The position numbers were made by a program, and so were the translations under genes. 11,721 nt of DNA from Treponema sp. (GTDB lineage: Bacteria; Spirochaetota; Spirochaetia; Treponematales; Breznakiellaceae): contig JAITON010000064.1 of the NCBI GenBank assembly GCA_031289935.1, forward strand, positions 1-11,721, given 5' to 3'. Positions 1 through 7,420 of the stretch are shown piece after piece (positions within the stretch are counted from its first letter, which is position 1; each line of letters starts with the position of its first letter). A model generated the notes under the pieces. The model had not been told where the DNA came from, searched no databases, and saw nothing but the letters and a program-made list of their open reading frames with translations.

Positions 1-348
1 GCGGAAAGCTACATACACCGGATCGGCCGCACGGGGCGGGCGGGCAGTAACGGCCAGGCGGTTTCCCTGGCCGTGACGGATCAGGGCGCCCTGGTCCGGG
101 ACATCGAGCGCCTGCTCAAGAAGTCCATCAGGGTGGTGAGCTCCCCGGGCGCCGAAATCCTCCGGTTTGACGACGTTGCCACGGGGGCGAAACCGGGGGC
201 CCGGGGCGCGCGGCCCGCAGCCAGGGGTGCGTCCGCAACCCGGGGCGCTAAACCCGTGGTCCGGCCGGCCGGCGGCAAGCCGAGAGGAACGCCCCAGTGG
301 AAACCGCCCACGGCTGCCCCCCGTAAAAAAACCCGGGCCCGCTATTAA
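1..348 (+). CDS. DEAD-box RNA helicase, C-terminal end (partial)
   Basis: The reading frame is open from the first base and ends at TAA 346-348; the start lies beyond the left edge. The first residues, AESYIHRIGRTGRAG, are conserved motif VI (HRIGRTGRxG) of superfamily 2 DEAD-box ATP-dependent RNA helicases, whose arginines contact ATP and RNA. After it comes the usual end of the RecA-like domain 2, with DIERLLKKSIRVV resembling the RhlE-type group. The last 60 or so residues are low complexity, rich in Arg, Gly, Ala, Pro and Lys, as in the basic disordered tails that help such helicases bind RNA. In other bacteria these proteins act in ribosome assembly, RNA decay or cold adaptation; which one applies here cannot be told. 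The helicase call is firm because of motif VI; assignment to RhlE is only a resemblance. No clear terminator follows the stop. Confidence 0.93.
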   Translation, partial: AESYIHRIGRTGRAGSNGQAVSLAVTDQGALVRDIERLLKKSIRVVSSPGAEILRFDDVATGAKPGARGARPAARGASATRGAKPVVRPAGGKPRGTPQWKPPTAAPRKKTRARY

Positions 349-355
349 GTAAGCC

Positions 356-384
356 TTGTATAAATCCACGGAATTAACTAGAAT
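356..384 (+). promoter_or_regulatory. Predicted sigma-70-type promoter for the PFOR gene
   Basis: A -35-like TTGTAT (356-361) and a -10-like TAGAAT (379-384) are separated by exactly 17 bases. This places a start near 391 and leaves a leader of about 32 bases containing a GAGG ribosome binding site (413-416) six bases before the ATG. The -10 matches consensus at 5 of 6 positions, the -35 only at 3 of 6. The region is AT-rich compared with the genes around it. Prediction only. Confidence 0.5.
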
Positions 385-422
385 GACCGGTAACAAAATC
401 TCTTAATATATCGAGGAATTAG

Positions 423-3400
423 ATGGCAGACAAGAAAATGGTGATGATTGACGGCAATACGGCGGCGGCCCACGTGGCCCACGCCCTCAGCGAGGTAATC
501 GCGATTTACCCGATTACCCCCTCCAGCCCCATGGGGGAACTCTCGGACGAGTGGTCCGCCCAGGGCCGGGAAAACCTCTGGGGGACGATCCCCCAGGTGG
601 TGGAGATGCAGTCCGAGGCCGGGGCGGCCGGGGCGGTTCACGGGGCTTTGACCACCGGGGCCCTGTCCACGACCTTTACCGCCTCCCAGGGCCTCCTTTT
701 GATGATCCCTAACATGTACAAGATCGCCGGGGAACTCACTTCCACGGTCTTCCACATTGCGGCCCGGGCCTTGGCGACCTCTTCCCTGTCGATCTTCGGG
801 GACCATCAGGACGTGATGGCCTGCCGCCAGACCGGCTGGGCCATGCTGGCCAGCAACAGCGTCCAGGAGGTGATGGACCTGGCGGTTATCGCCCACGCCT
901 CCACCCTGCGCTCCCGGGTGCCCTTCCTCCATTTTTTTGATGGCTTCAGGACCAGCCACGAGCTCCAGAAGGTCGAGGAGATCCCCTACGAGCTGATGAA
1001 GCAGATGGTGGACGATGATCTGGTCCGCGCCCACCGGGCCCGGGGGTTGACCCCGGAAAAGCCGGTCATCCGGGGCACGGCCCAGAATCCCGACACCTAT
1101 TTCCAGGGCCGGGAAGGGGTGAACAAATACTACGACGCGGTCCCCGCCCTGGTACAGGCCGAAATGGACAAGTACGCCAGGCTCACGGGCCGGGCGTATC
1201 ATATCTTTGACTACTTCGGCGCCCGGGATGCGGAGAAGGTTATCATCATCATGGGTTCCGGGGCGGAAACGGTGGAGGAAACCGTGGAATACCTCCAGTC
1301 CAAGGGCGAAAAGGTGGGGGTCCTCAAGGTACGGCTCTACCGGCCCTTCGACGCAGGGGCCTTTGTAGCGGCCTTGCCGGCCACAGTCAAGGCTATCGCG
1401 GTGCTGGACCGGACCAAGGATCCGGGCGCTCTGGGCGAACCCCTCTACGAAGACGTAATGGCCGCCTGCGGGATAATCACCCAGCGGGGGGAGGCCCCCT
1501 GGAAGTTCCAGTTCCCGGCCATTACCGGGGGCCGCTACGGCCTGGGTTCCAAGGAATTCACGCCCGCCATGGTTAAGGCGGTCTTCGACAATCTTTCGGG
1601 CAAGAAGATTGGGAGCTTTGCGGTGGGCATCAAGGACGATGTGCAGGGCAAGAGCCTGGATTACGACGAGAACTTTGTCCTGGCCGAAGAAGGCATGCAG
1701 GAGGCCCTGTTCTACGGTCTCGGTTCCGACGGTACGGTGGGGGCCAACAAGAACTCCATCAAGATCATCGGGGATTGTAAACCGGAACTTTCCGCCCAGG
1801 CCTACTTCTCCTACGATTCCAAGAAATCCGGGGGCTTTACGGTCTCCCATCTCCGCTTCGGGAAAAAGGCCATCCGCCGGCCCTATCTCATCACCAAGGC
1901 GGATTTCCTGGCCTGCCACAAGTTCAGCTATATGGAAACTTTTGACATGCTGGCGAATATCAAGCAGGGCGGTATCTTCCTCCTTAACAGCCCCTTTAAG
2001 GCCGCCGAGGTCTGGACGGAAATTCCCCTGGAGGCCCAGCAGCGGATCATCGACAAGGAGCTCAAGTTCTACGTGATTAACGCCGCCGAGATCGCCCGGA
2101 AGACCGGCATGGGCAGCCGGATTAACACGGTCATGCAGTCCGCCTACTTTAAAATTTCCGAGGTGCTCCCCAAGGACCTGGCCGTTAAGGAGATGAAGCA
2201 TTTTATCGAGAAATCCTACGGCAAGAAGGGCAGGGACGTGGTAGAGAAGAACTACGCCACGGTGGACGCGGCCCTGAGCGCGGTGGAAGTGGTCAAGTAC
2301 TCCGGCCGCACCGAGGGGAAGCTCCACATGAAAAAGCCCTTTGCCACGGCCCGGGATTCCTGGATCCAGGAGGTGCTCGGCGCGGTGTCCGTCCAGGAGG
2401 GGGACAAGCTGCCGGTTTCCCGGATACCCGAGGACGGGACCTTCCCCACGGCCACCACCCAGTACGAGAAGCGGGCCGTGGCCGAGCGGGTGCCGGGCTG
2501 GGACCCCGAGGTCTGTATCCAGTGCGGCAGATGCGCGGCGGTCTGTTCCCACGCCTGTATCCGTATGAAGAACCTCAGCGACGCCGAAACGGCCAGGGCC
2601 CCGGCGGGCTTTAAGACCGCCGCCATCAAACCCAAGCCGGTGGACGGCAGGAAGGTCTGCCTGGTGATTTCCGCTGAGGACTGCATGGAGTGCGGGGTCT
2701 GTATCAACGCCTGCCCCATGTCCAAGGATCCCTCCAAGCCGGCGGCCCTGTCCTGGAAGTCCTACGCCGATGACCCGGCCTACCATGCCGGGCAGGCGGC
2801 GGTATGGGACTATTTCCAGGAGCTGCCTGAAACCCCCGCGTCGGAACTCAACCTGGGAACGGTCAAGGGCCTGGCCTTTAAGCGGCCCCTTTTCGAGTTC
2901 TCCGGGGCCTGCGGCGGCTGCGGCGAGACTCCCTACGTAAAGCTCCTCTCCCAGCTCTACGGCGACCGGGCGGTAATCGCCAACGCCACGGGCTGCTCCT
3001 CCATCTACGGCGGCAACCTGCCCACCACCCCCTACGCCCAGCGGGCCGACGGGCGGGGGCCGGTCTGGTCCAACAGTCTCTTCGAGGACGCCGCCGAGTT
3101 CGGTCTGGGCATGCGGCTCACCAGCGACAAGCTGGCCGAATACGCGCAGGAAGTCGCCGCTAAGGCTCGGGCCGACGGGGATGCCTCCTGCGTCCACGGG
3201 ATCCTCGACAAAATCCTGGGCAACACCCAGGCCGATGATGCCGCTATCGAGGAACAGCGCCGCAACGTTGATGCCCTTAAAACGGCGCTCCAGGACCAAA
3301 GCGCCTCCACGGCCAAGGAGTTGCGCTCTCTGGCGGATCATTTTATCAAGCGCTCGGTGTGGATCCTGGGGGGCGATGGCTGGGGCTACGACATCGGCTA

Positions 3401-3998
3401 CGGCGGCCTGGACCATGTGCTGGCCTCGGGCCGGAACGTGAACATTCTCTGTATGGATACCGAGGTCTACTCCAACACCGGCGGCCAGATGTCCAAGGCT
3501 ACCCCGGTGGGGGCCATCGCCAAGTTTGCCGCCGGCGGTAAGGACATCACGAAGAAGGACCTGGGGGCCATGGCCATGAGCTACGGCTATGTGTATGTGG
3601 CCAAGATTTCCATGGGCGCTGATATGAACCAGACCATCAAGGCCTTCCGGGAAGCGGAAAGCTACGACGGGCCGTCGATCATTATCGCCTACAGCCACTG
3701 CATCAACCACGGCATCAACATGGCCCAGGGCATGGACCAGCAAAAGGCGGTGGTAAGCTCCGGGCTCTGGCCCCTGTTCAGGTACGACCCCCGGCTCAAG
3801 AGCCAGGGCAAGAACCCCTTCCAGCTTGATAGCAAGGAGGCCAGCACAGCCCTGGAGGACTTTATGTACAAGGAAGTGCGCTTCAAGAGCCTCAAGGCCG
3901 CCAGCCCCGACCGGGCCGATGCCCTGCTTGCCAAGGCTAAGGCCCAGGCGGAACGGGTCTACCGGGAGTACCGGTACCTGGCGGATAGGCCCTTCTAA
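423..3998 (+). CDS. nifJ: Pyruvate:ferredoxin (flavodoxin) oxidoreductase, single-chain
   Basis: The enzyme oxidatively decarboxylates pyruvate with CoA to acetyl-CoA and CO2 and reduces ferredoxin or flavodoxin; it is cytoplasmic, oxygen-sensitive and central to anaerobic metabolism. The 1191-residue length is normal for the fused one-chain form. YPITPSSPMGE (29-39) is the pyruvate-binding N-terminal motif, and Arg115 in HIAAR matches the conserved substrate-binding Arg. The gamma-type domain carries GLGSDGTVGANKN from about 432. Two ferredoxin-type clusters follow: C698/C701/C704/C708 and C754/C757/C760/C764. The TPP domain has C830, C833, C858 and C1093 for the proximal cluster, plus GGDGWGYDIGYGG at 983-995. 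The first ferredoxin motif ends CS rather than the usual CP. There is no long C-terminal extension like the one known from Desulfovibrio. ATG 423 has a good ribosome binding site (GAGG 413-416). It appears monocistronic. The symbol follows the nifJ/por family name; a role in nitrogen fixation is not implied. Confidence 0.97.
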   Translation: MADKKMVMIDGNTAAAHVAHALSEVIAIYPITPSSPMGELSDEWSAQGRENLWGTIPQVVEMQSEAGAAGAVHGALTTGALSTTFTASQGLLLMIPNMYKIAGELTSTVFHIAARALATSSLSIFGDHQDVMACRQTGWAMLASNSVQEVMDLAVIAHASTLRSRVPFLHFFDGFRTSHELQKVEEIPYELMKQMVDDDLVRAHRARGLTPEKPVIRGTAQNPDTYFQGREGVNKYYDAVPALVQAEMDKYARLTGRAYHIFDYFGARDAEKVIIIMGSGAETVEETVEYLQSKGEKVGVLKVRLYRPFDAGAFVAALPATVKAIAVLDRTKDPGALGEPLYEDVMAACGIITQRGEAPWKFQFPAITGGRYGLGSKEFTPAMVKAVFDNLSGKKIGSFAVGIKDDVQGKSLDYDENFVLAEEGMQEALFYGLGSDGTVGANKNSIKIIGDCKPELSAQAYFSYDSKKSGGFTVSHLRFGKKAIRRPYLITKADFLACHKFSYMETFDMLANIKQGGIFLLNSPFKAAEVWTEIPLEAQQRIIDKELKFYVINAAEIARKTGMGSRINTVMQSAYFKISEVLPKDLAVKEMKHFIEKSYGKKGRDVVEKNYATVDAALSAVEVVKYSGRTEGKLHMKKPFATARDSWIQEVLGAVSVQEGDKLPVSRIPEDGTFPTATTQYEKRAVAERVPGWDPEVCIQCGRCAAVCSHACIRMKNLSDAETARAPAGFKTAAIKPKPVDGRKVCLVISAEDCMECGVCINACPMSKDPSKPAALSWKSYADDPAYHAGQAAVWDYFQELPETPASELNLGTVKGLAFKRPLFEFSGACGGCGETPYVKLLSQLYGDRAVIANATGCSSIYGGNLPTTPYAQRADGRGPVWSNSLFEDAAEFGLGMRLTSDKLAEYAQEVAAKARADGDASCVHGILDKILGNTQADDAAIEEQRRNVDALKTALQDQSASTAKELRSLADHFIKRSVWILGGDGWGYDIGYGGLDHVLASGRNVNILCMDTEVYSNTGGQMSKATPVGAIAKFAAGGKDITKKDLGAMAMSYGYVYVAKISMGADMNQTIKAFREAESYDGPSIIIAYSHCINHGINMAQGMDQQKAVVSSGLWPLFRYDPRLKSQGKNPFQLDSKEASTALEDFMYKEVRFKSLKAASPDRADALLAKAKAQAERVYREYRYLADRPF

Positions 3999-4023
3999 CC
4001 TTACGAGCTTATTAGCCTGGAAT

Positions 4024-4066
4024 CGCGGGGGATGCGCCTTTGGGCGCGTCCTCTGCGGTTTTTTTT
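4024..4066 (+). terminator. Strong Rho-independent terminator after the PFOR gene
   Basis: A hairpin pairs 4024-4038 with 4043-4057 around a four-base TTTG loop. By my pairing it has 15 pairs, mostly GC, with three G-T wobbles. One base separates the stem from a run of eight T (4059-4066). It begins 25 bases after the PFOR stop, so PFOR transcription very probably ends here. Confidence 0.88.
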
Positions 4067-4080
4067 GCCCCGGTGGATTT

Positions 4081-4201
4081 TTCAAACCGGAAAGCGGGGG
4101 GATAACCGGCGGGGAATTTTGCCCGCAAAATAAGTTTGAGGGATATCCCGCAAACCTTAAGGGAAGGCAAAATAAACGTGCGGGCGCCCGCCCGGTTTGA
4201 A
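4081..4201. repeat. Intergenic dyads between the PFOR and lipid-kinase genes
   Basis: Beyond the terminator the gap holds several inverted repeats. TTCAAACCGG (4081-4090) is perfectly repeated in inverse as CCGGTTTGAA (4192-4201). Between them lies a 22-base near-palindrome at 4134-4155 with arms GTTTG/CAAAC and core GGGATATCCC, only one mismatched pair (A4139 with G4150). It can extend outward through TAAG/CTTA with one bulged C. CGGGCGCCCG (4181-4190) is also self-complementary. No T-run follows any of these, so they are not standard terminators. They could be protein-binding dyads, transcript-folding elements or remnants of a mobile repeat. Confidence 0.6.
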
Positions 4202-4224
4202 GCCGCTTTTTCCGGTTTCGCCCA

Positions 4225-4253
4225 TCGACTTTTCCCCTATCCTGGTGTATACT
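4225..4253 (+). promoter_or_regulatory. Predicted promoter for the lipid-kinase-like gene
   Basis: TCGACT (4225-4230; 4 of 6 to the -35 consensus) and TATACT (4248-4253; 5 of 6 to the -10) are 17 bases apart. The expected start is about seven bases after the -10, at or next to A4260, the first base of the likely start codon, which would give a leaderless mRNA. Prediction only. Confidence 0.45.
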
Positions 4254-4259
4254 GGACTT

Positions 4260-5381
4260 ATGAACATGGAAAACTTCGGCCGTCTGATGGCCGGTATTTG
4301 CGCCCACGCACTGGCCGCTCCGGGCAGGCCGCTCCGGTGGATTATTATCGCCAACCCGATTGCCGGGGGCTTTACCATCAAATCCCGGTGGAAGCGAAAT
4401 TACGCGGCCCTGGAGGATTACGCGGAAAGGGCTCGGAAGCTGCCCTCCCGGGAGGATGCTCGGCCTGCGGCCACAGCTAGCGCAGCTGCCGCTACTGCGG
4501 CGGACGCCGCATTGGGCTGCTACGGCCTGGTCTTAACTACCGGGCCCGGCCATGCCGCCAGGATCGCCGAAGCGGTACTGGCCGAGGCCGCCTCCGGGGA
4601 CGTGGCCCCGGCCGAGGCCTTCTATCTCATCATTTGCGCAGGAGGGGACGGTACCAGCCTGGATGTCCAGTGCGCGCTCTATGCCGCCGGTCCTGCGGTC
4701 CGGGAACATTGCGCGGTACTCAGGCTCCCCTTCGGCACGGGCAACGACGGGGCTGATGCCTGGGAAATCCCCGGGGCCCTGGACCTGCTCACGAGGCCCA
4801 GCCGGATCGAAAAGGCCCGGGCCCTCAGACTGCTTACCTCCACCCCCGGGAAGGGGCCCTTTCTGGCCTTTAACATTCTTTCGGTGGGCCTGGACGCTTT
4901 TGTAACCCATATGACCAACAGGATGAAGGGCCGGCTCCCGGGAGATTCCTACAAGCTCTGGGTGGATATTGCCTCGCTGCTCTACGACCGTATCTATAAG
5001 GTGGGCCCCCTGGATATCAGGCTTACCGGAGAAGGGGGCGAAGCAAAGCTCCGGGAAACGGCCCTGCTCCTGGCCGTGGGGGCCAGCGGGCGCCGCACCT
5101 ACGGCTCCCACAAGCTGATTCTTCCGGACGACCGCAACGTCTGCCTGGTCCGGCAGATGCCCCTGCTCAGGAAGCTGGCCCTCAAGGACCTCTTTACCAC
5201 GGGCCGCCACGCGGATCGCCCCGAGTCGCTCCTATGTAACGCTTCCCGGGTGGAGTTTAGCGGCAGCTATCCTATCCTGGCCCAGATGGACGGCGAGACG
5301 GTGCTTCTTAAGCCGGAGGATTTCCCCGCCGCTATAGAGCTCAGCGATGCGGTTATCCCGGTGCTTAAAACTTTTCCTTGA
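4260..5381 (+). CDS. Diacylglycerol/lipid kinase-family protein (DAGK catalytic domain)
   Basis: The product (373 residues from ATG 4260) belongs to the diacylglycerol kinase/sphingosine kinase/YegS-like family, which phosphorylates lipid hydroxyls with ATP at the inner face of the membrane. Visible motifs are RWIIIANPIAGG near the N-terminus, the nucleotide-binding GGDGT (128-132), and PFGTGND (157-163). The C-terminal half reads as the expected beta-rich domain (NILSVGLDAFVT, then MDGE). An Ala/Thr-rich segment at about residues 69-87 lies between the first strand and the GGDGT motif and looks like a family-atypical low-complexity linker. The frame stays open upstream to a TTG at 4197, but that start would put the predicted promoter inside the gene; ATG 4260 or 4266 is likelier. 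There is no clear Shine-Dalgarno; GGA at 4254-4256 is the best match. The last 17 bases overlap the convergent MgtC gene. Substrate lipid unknown. Confidence 0.85.
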   Translation: MNMENFGRLMAGICAHALAAPGRPLRWIIIANPIAGGFTIKSRWKRNYAALEDYAERARKLPSREDARPAATASAAAATAADAALGCYGLVLTTGPGHAARIAEAVLAEAASGDVAPAEAFYLIICAGGDGTSLDVQCALYAAGPAVREHCAVLRLPFGTGNDGADAWEIPGALDLLTRPSRIEKARALRLLTSTPGKGPFLAFNILSVGLDAFVTHMTNRMKGRLPGDSYKLWVDIASLLYDRIYKVGPLDIRLTGEGGEAKLRETALLLAVGASGRRTYGSHKLILPDDRNVCLVRQMPLLRKLALKDLFTTGRHADRPESLLCNASRVEFSGSYPILAQMDGETVLLKPEDFPAAIELSDAVIPVLKTFP

Positions 5382-6060
5382 TCTCGAAGCGCTTTACGTC
5401 GCCGGAACTCTTCAGGGCCTTGGCCAGCTTGGTAATGTCCGTGCTGTCCGGGACGCTGGCCATGAGCCTGAGCCGGGAGATCTTGCCCTTGCCCGCGCTC
5501 TTGCCCGCGCTTTTGTGCACGCTCTGTTCGGCGTCCACCGAATGTACCTTGATGCCGAAGGACCGGAGGATCGTCTCGGCCTCTTCCTGCTTGGGAAGGC
5601 TCCCGTGGTAGCTCAACATCAATAGCTTGCTCCGTTCTGCGGGGAAGATCCGCTTCTCCAGAATGTCCAGGAGAAACAGGGTGATAAGGCTCAGGGCCTC
5701 CACAATGGCCGCCGCCAGGTACATGCCCGCGCCGAGCACCAGGCCCACTGCGGCGATGAGCCAGAGGGATGCGGCGGTGGTGAGTCCTTTGACATTATTC
5801 CCCAGGCGGATAATGGCCCCGGCCCCCAGGAAGCCGATCCCCGACACCACCTGCGCGGCAATCCGTCCGGGGTCGCCGCCGCCGTATTGCTGGGGCAGCC
5901 AGATGGAAAGAAGCATCAGCAGGGCCGCGCCCAGGCAGATAAGGATATGGGTTCGTAAGCCTGCCACCTGCCGCCGGCTGGAACGCTCCAGGCCGATAAT
6001 CGCCCCGGCGGCAAAGGCCAGGCCTAAGCGGAGGCTGATGTCAAGCGGGCTTATCGGCAC
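5365..6060 (-). CDS. MgtC/SapB family inner-membrane protein
   Basis: This 231-residue protein has the MgtC/SapB fold signature: an N-terminal hydrophobic helix leading into IGLER (22-26), then AGLRTH (33-38), DPGRIAAQVVSGIGFLGAGAI (63-83), and GLTTAASLW (92-100), with about four membrane helices in the first 135 residues. The remaining 95 residues form a soluble cytoplasmic domain like the ACT-like tail of longer MgtC proteins. It contains a short Lys/Ser/Ala/Gly repeat (KSAGKSAGKGK) that looks like a linker expansion. MgtC proteins are linked to growth in low magnesium, to acid or phosphate stress, and to inhibition of F-ATPase; the role here is open. The start is GTG (6058-6060), with GGGGGAG eight bases ahead (6068-6074). 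The start lies 20 bases inside the end of the MFS gene, so the two are probably translated from one mRNA. The 3' end overlaps the kinase gene by 17 bases. Confidence 0.9.
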   Translation of the reverse strand: MPISPLDISLRLGLAFAAGAIIGLERSSRRQVAGLRTHILICLGAALLMLLSIWLPQQYGGGDPGRIAAQVVSGIGFLGAGAIIRLGNNVKGLTTAASLWLIAAVGLVLGAGMYLAAAIVEALSLITLFLLDILEKRIFPAERSKLLMLSYHGSLPKQEEAETILRSFGIKVHSVDAEQSVHKSAGKSAGKGKISRLRLMASVPDSTDITKLAKALKSSGDVKRFEIKEKF

Positions 6061-7345
6061 GGGAAAGCTCCCCCGGTTCCCCAGCCCTTACCGAGCCCAT
6101 GGTACACCAGGCGGCAAACATGCAGAGGCCCCCGAAGATGAATATCCCCGGATAGCCTCCCAGGTCGATGATCAGCCCCGTGATGGGCGGCGCCAGAATG
6201 GCCGCCCCCTGGCTAAAGGTGTAGTAGAGGCCCGTGTAGATCCCTACGTTATCGTAGTTGGCCATCTGCCAGACCATGGGGAAGGAGTTCACCATTACCC
6301 CGATCCAGACCGTGCCGTAGAGGAACATCAGCGCCAGAAAGATGATCAGGCAGACGTTGATGGAAAGGCCCGCGGCCAGGGCCAGCGTTGTGCTGACCGG
6401 TACGACAAGCAGTATCACCGTCAAAAAAACCAAACAGATTCTTATCAGCCTGCGCCGCCCGACTTTGTGCCCCAGATACCCCGACGGTATGGCCAGCGCG
6501 ACGCCGGAAATCCCCGCGACGCCCATGGCCAGGGCCGCATTGGACTCCGCCACGCCCACTATTTCCACCAGGTAAAGCCCCAGGAAGGGCTGGAGCCCCT
6601 CGTAGGCCATGAACCAGAAGAAGAGGGAGAGGAGCAGCATGGGGAAACTGTAATCATGGCTGGCCTTCCCGGCCGTAAAGACCTGTTTGAGGGAGGCCAG
6701 CAGGGGCACCCGCTTTTCGGCCGAATCCTCGCCCTTCCCGGGGAGCCTTTCCCGGATGCAGAAGAGCAGCACCACGACCGCCAGGATCGTGATGATCCCC
6801 GCCGCAGTAAAAGGCAGGCCCTCCTGGATGTTGATAAGCCGGGTCAGGACCAGGGTTCCGGTGATCACCCCGATGCCCCCCATCATGCTGATCACCCCAT
6901 TGGCCTCGGAGCGAAACTCTCCGGGGATAGTATCGGGCATGAGGGCCACCACAGGCCCCCGTACCGAGGTTTTGAAGATGTTAAAGCAAAAGATGATGAT
7001 GATAAGGGCCAAGAGCGAGACAGAGGCCATCACCGGTATCAGGTGGAAGAGAATTGCCGAAACCGGGAGCATCACCACCAGGAATGGCAGGCGTCGTCCC
7101 AGCCTGGTCCGGGTACGGTCGGACCAGACCGCAATGACCGGGATCAGGAGCAATTGCAGGATATTGTCCAGGGTCATAATGCCCCCGACCACGAAATTGG
7201 TCCCGATGTACCGTCTGAGGAAGAGGGGCACATAGGTGTTGTAGAGGGGGTCCATCAGGCTCAGGCTAAAGAGCCCCAGGCCGATGATAAAGGTCTTCCC
7301 CAGGTATTTGCCGAATCCGGCTTGTTTGATTTTATTCTTGTCCAT
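6041..7345 (-). CDS. Major facilitator superfamily transporter (GPH/SLC45-like)
   Basis: A 434-residue, very hydrophobic protein with the size and helix pattern of a 12-helix MFS carrier in the inner membrane. SDRTRTRLGRR (75-85), in the loop between helices 2 and 3, is the motif-A variant typical of glycoside-pentoside-hexuronide and sucrose/SLC45-type permeases. The second half has the matching GYLGHKVGRRR loop. The N-terminal MDPLYNTYVPLFL and the mid-protein LMPDTIPGEFRSEANG also recall that group. Substrate is not deducible; a sugar or glycoside is the family expectation, but the divergent hydratase gene suggests a carboxylate could also be considered. ATG 7343-7345 is preceded by AAGGA (7349-7353) at short spacing, and by a well-formed promoter at 7374-7402. 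It heads a two-gene unit with the MgtC gene. Confidence 0.9.
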   Translation of the reverse strand: MDKNKIKQAGFGKYLGKTFIIGLGLFSLSLMDPLYNTYVPLFLRRYIGTNFVVGGIMTLDNILQLLLIPVIAVWSDRTRTRLGRRLPFLVVMLPVSAILFHLIPVMASVSLLALIIIIFCFNIFKTSVRGPVVALMPDTIPGEFRSEANGVISMMGGIGVITGTLVLTRLINIQEGLPFTAAGIITILAVVVLLFCIRERLPGKGEDSAEKRVPLLASLKQVFTAGKASHDYSFPMLLLSLFFWFMAYEGLQPFLGLYLVEIVGVAESNAALAMGVAGISGVALAIPSGYLGHKVGRRRLIRICLVFLTVILLVVPVSTTLALAAGLSINVCLIIFLALMFLYGTVWIGVMVNSFPMVWQMANYDNVGIYTGLYYTFSQGAAILAPPITGLIIDLGGYPGIFIFGGLCMFAAWCTMGSVRAGEPGELSRADKPA

Positions 7346-7364
7346 AATTCCTTAACCTAGTATA

Positions 7365-7394
7365 TTGACCAGTAGTATACTGGCTTGGTATAGC
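7365..7394 (+). promoter_or_regulatory. Predicted forward promoter for the aconitase-family hydratase
   Basis: TTGACC (7365-7370; 5 of 6 to the -35 consensus) and TATAGC (7389-7394; 4 of 6 to the -10) are 18 bases apart. The expected start is near 7400, about 20 bases before the start codon. It overlaps almost fully with the reverse promoter for the transporter, so RNA polymerase could probably occupy only one at a time. Confidence 0.5.
7369..7383. promoter_or_regulatory. Candidate operator: perfect 6+3+6 dyad
   Basis: CCAGTA (7369-7374), GTA, and TACTGG (7378-7383) form a perfect inverted repeat. It covers the -10 of the reverse promoter and starts at the last bases of the forward -35. A dimeric regulator bound here would block both promoters. 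No regulator gene lies in the window to pair with it. Confidence 0.45.
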
Positions 7395-7402
7395 TTTGAC
7401 AA
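7374..7402 (-). promoter_or_regulatory. Predicted reverse promoter for the MFS-mgtC unit
   Basis: Read on the reverse strand, TTGTCA (7402-7397) and TATACT (7379-7374) have a 17-base spacer. Both hexamers match consensus at 5 of 6 positions, making this the best promoter in the window. The expected start is near 7367, about 22 bases before the transporter ATG. Confidence 0.65.
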
Positions 7403-7420
7403 GCCGGCAAGGAGAGCTTG

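Noticed and set aside
4197..4199. TTG as start of the lipid-kinase-like gene
   Set aside because: The extra 21 residues carry no family feature, there is no ribosome binding site, and the predicted promoter lies inside that extension. ATG 4260 is preferred.
378..4307. A 1309-residue open frame on the reverse strand over the PFOR gene
   Set aside because: It lies wholly antisense to an unmistakable PFOR. Its openness follows from GC-rich codon bias, and its translation is low complexity (Gly, Leu, His, Pro, Arg) with no recognisable domain.
5627..7360. A 577-residue forward open frame over the MFS and MgtC genes
   Set aside because: It is a shadow of two well-supported reverse genes, and its product is Arg/Asp/His/Gln-rich without motifs.
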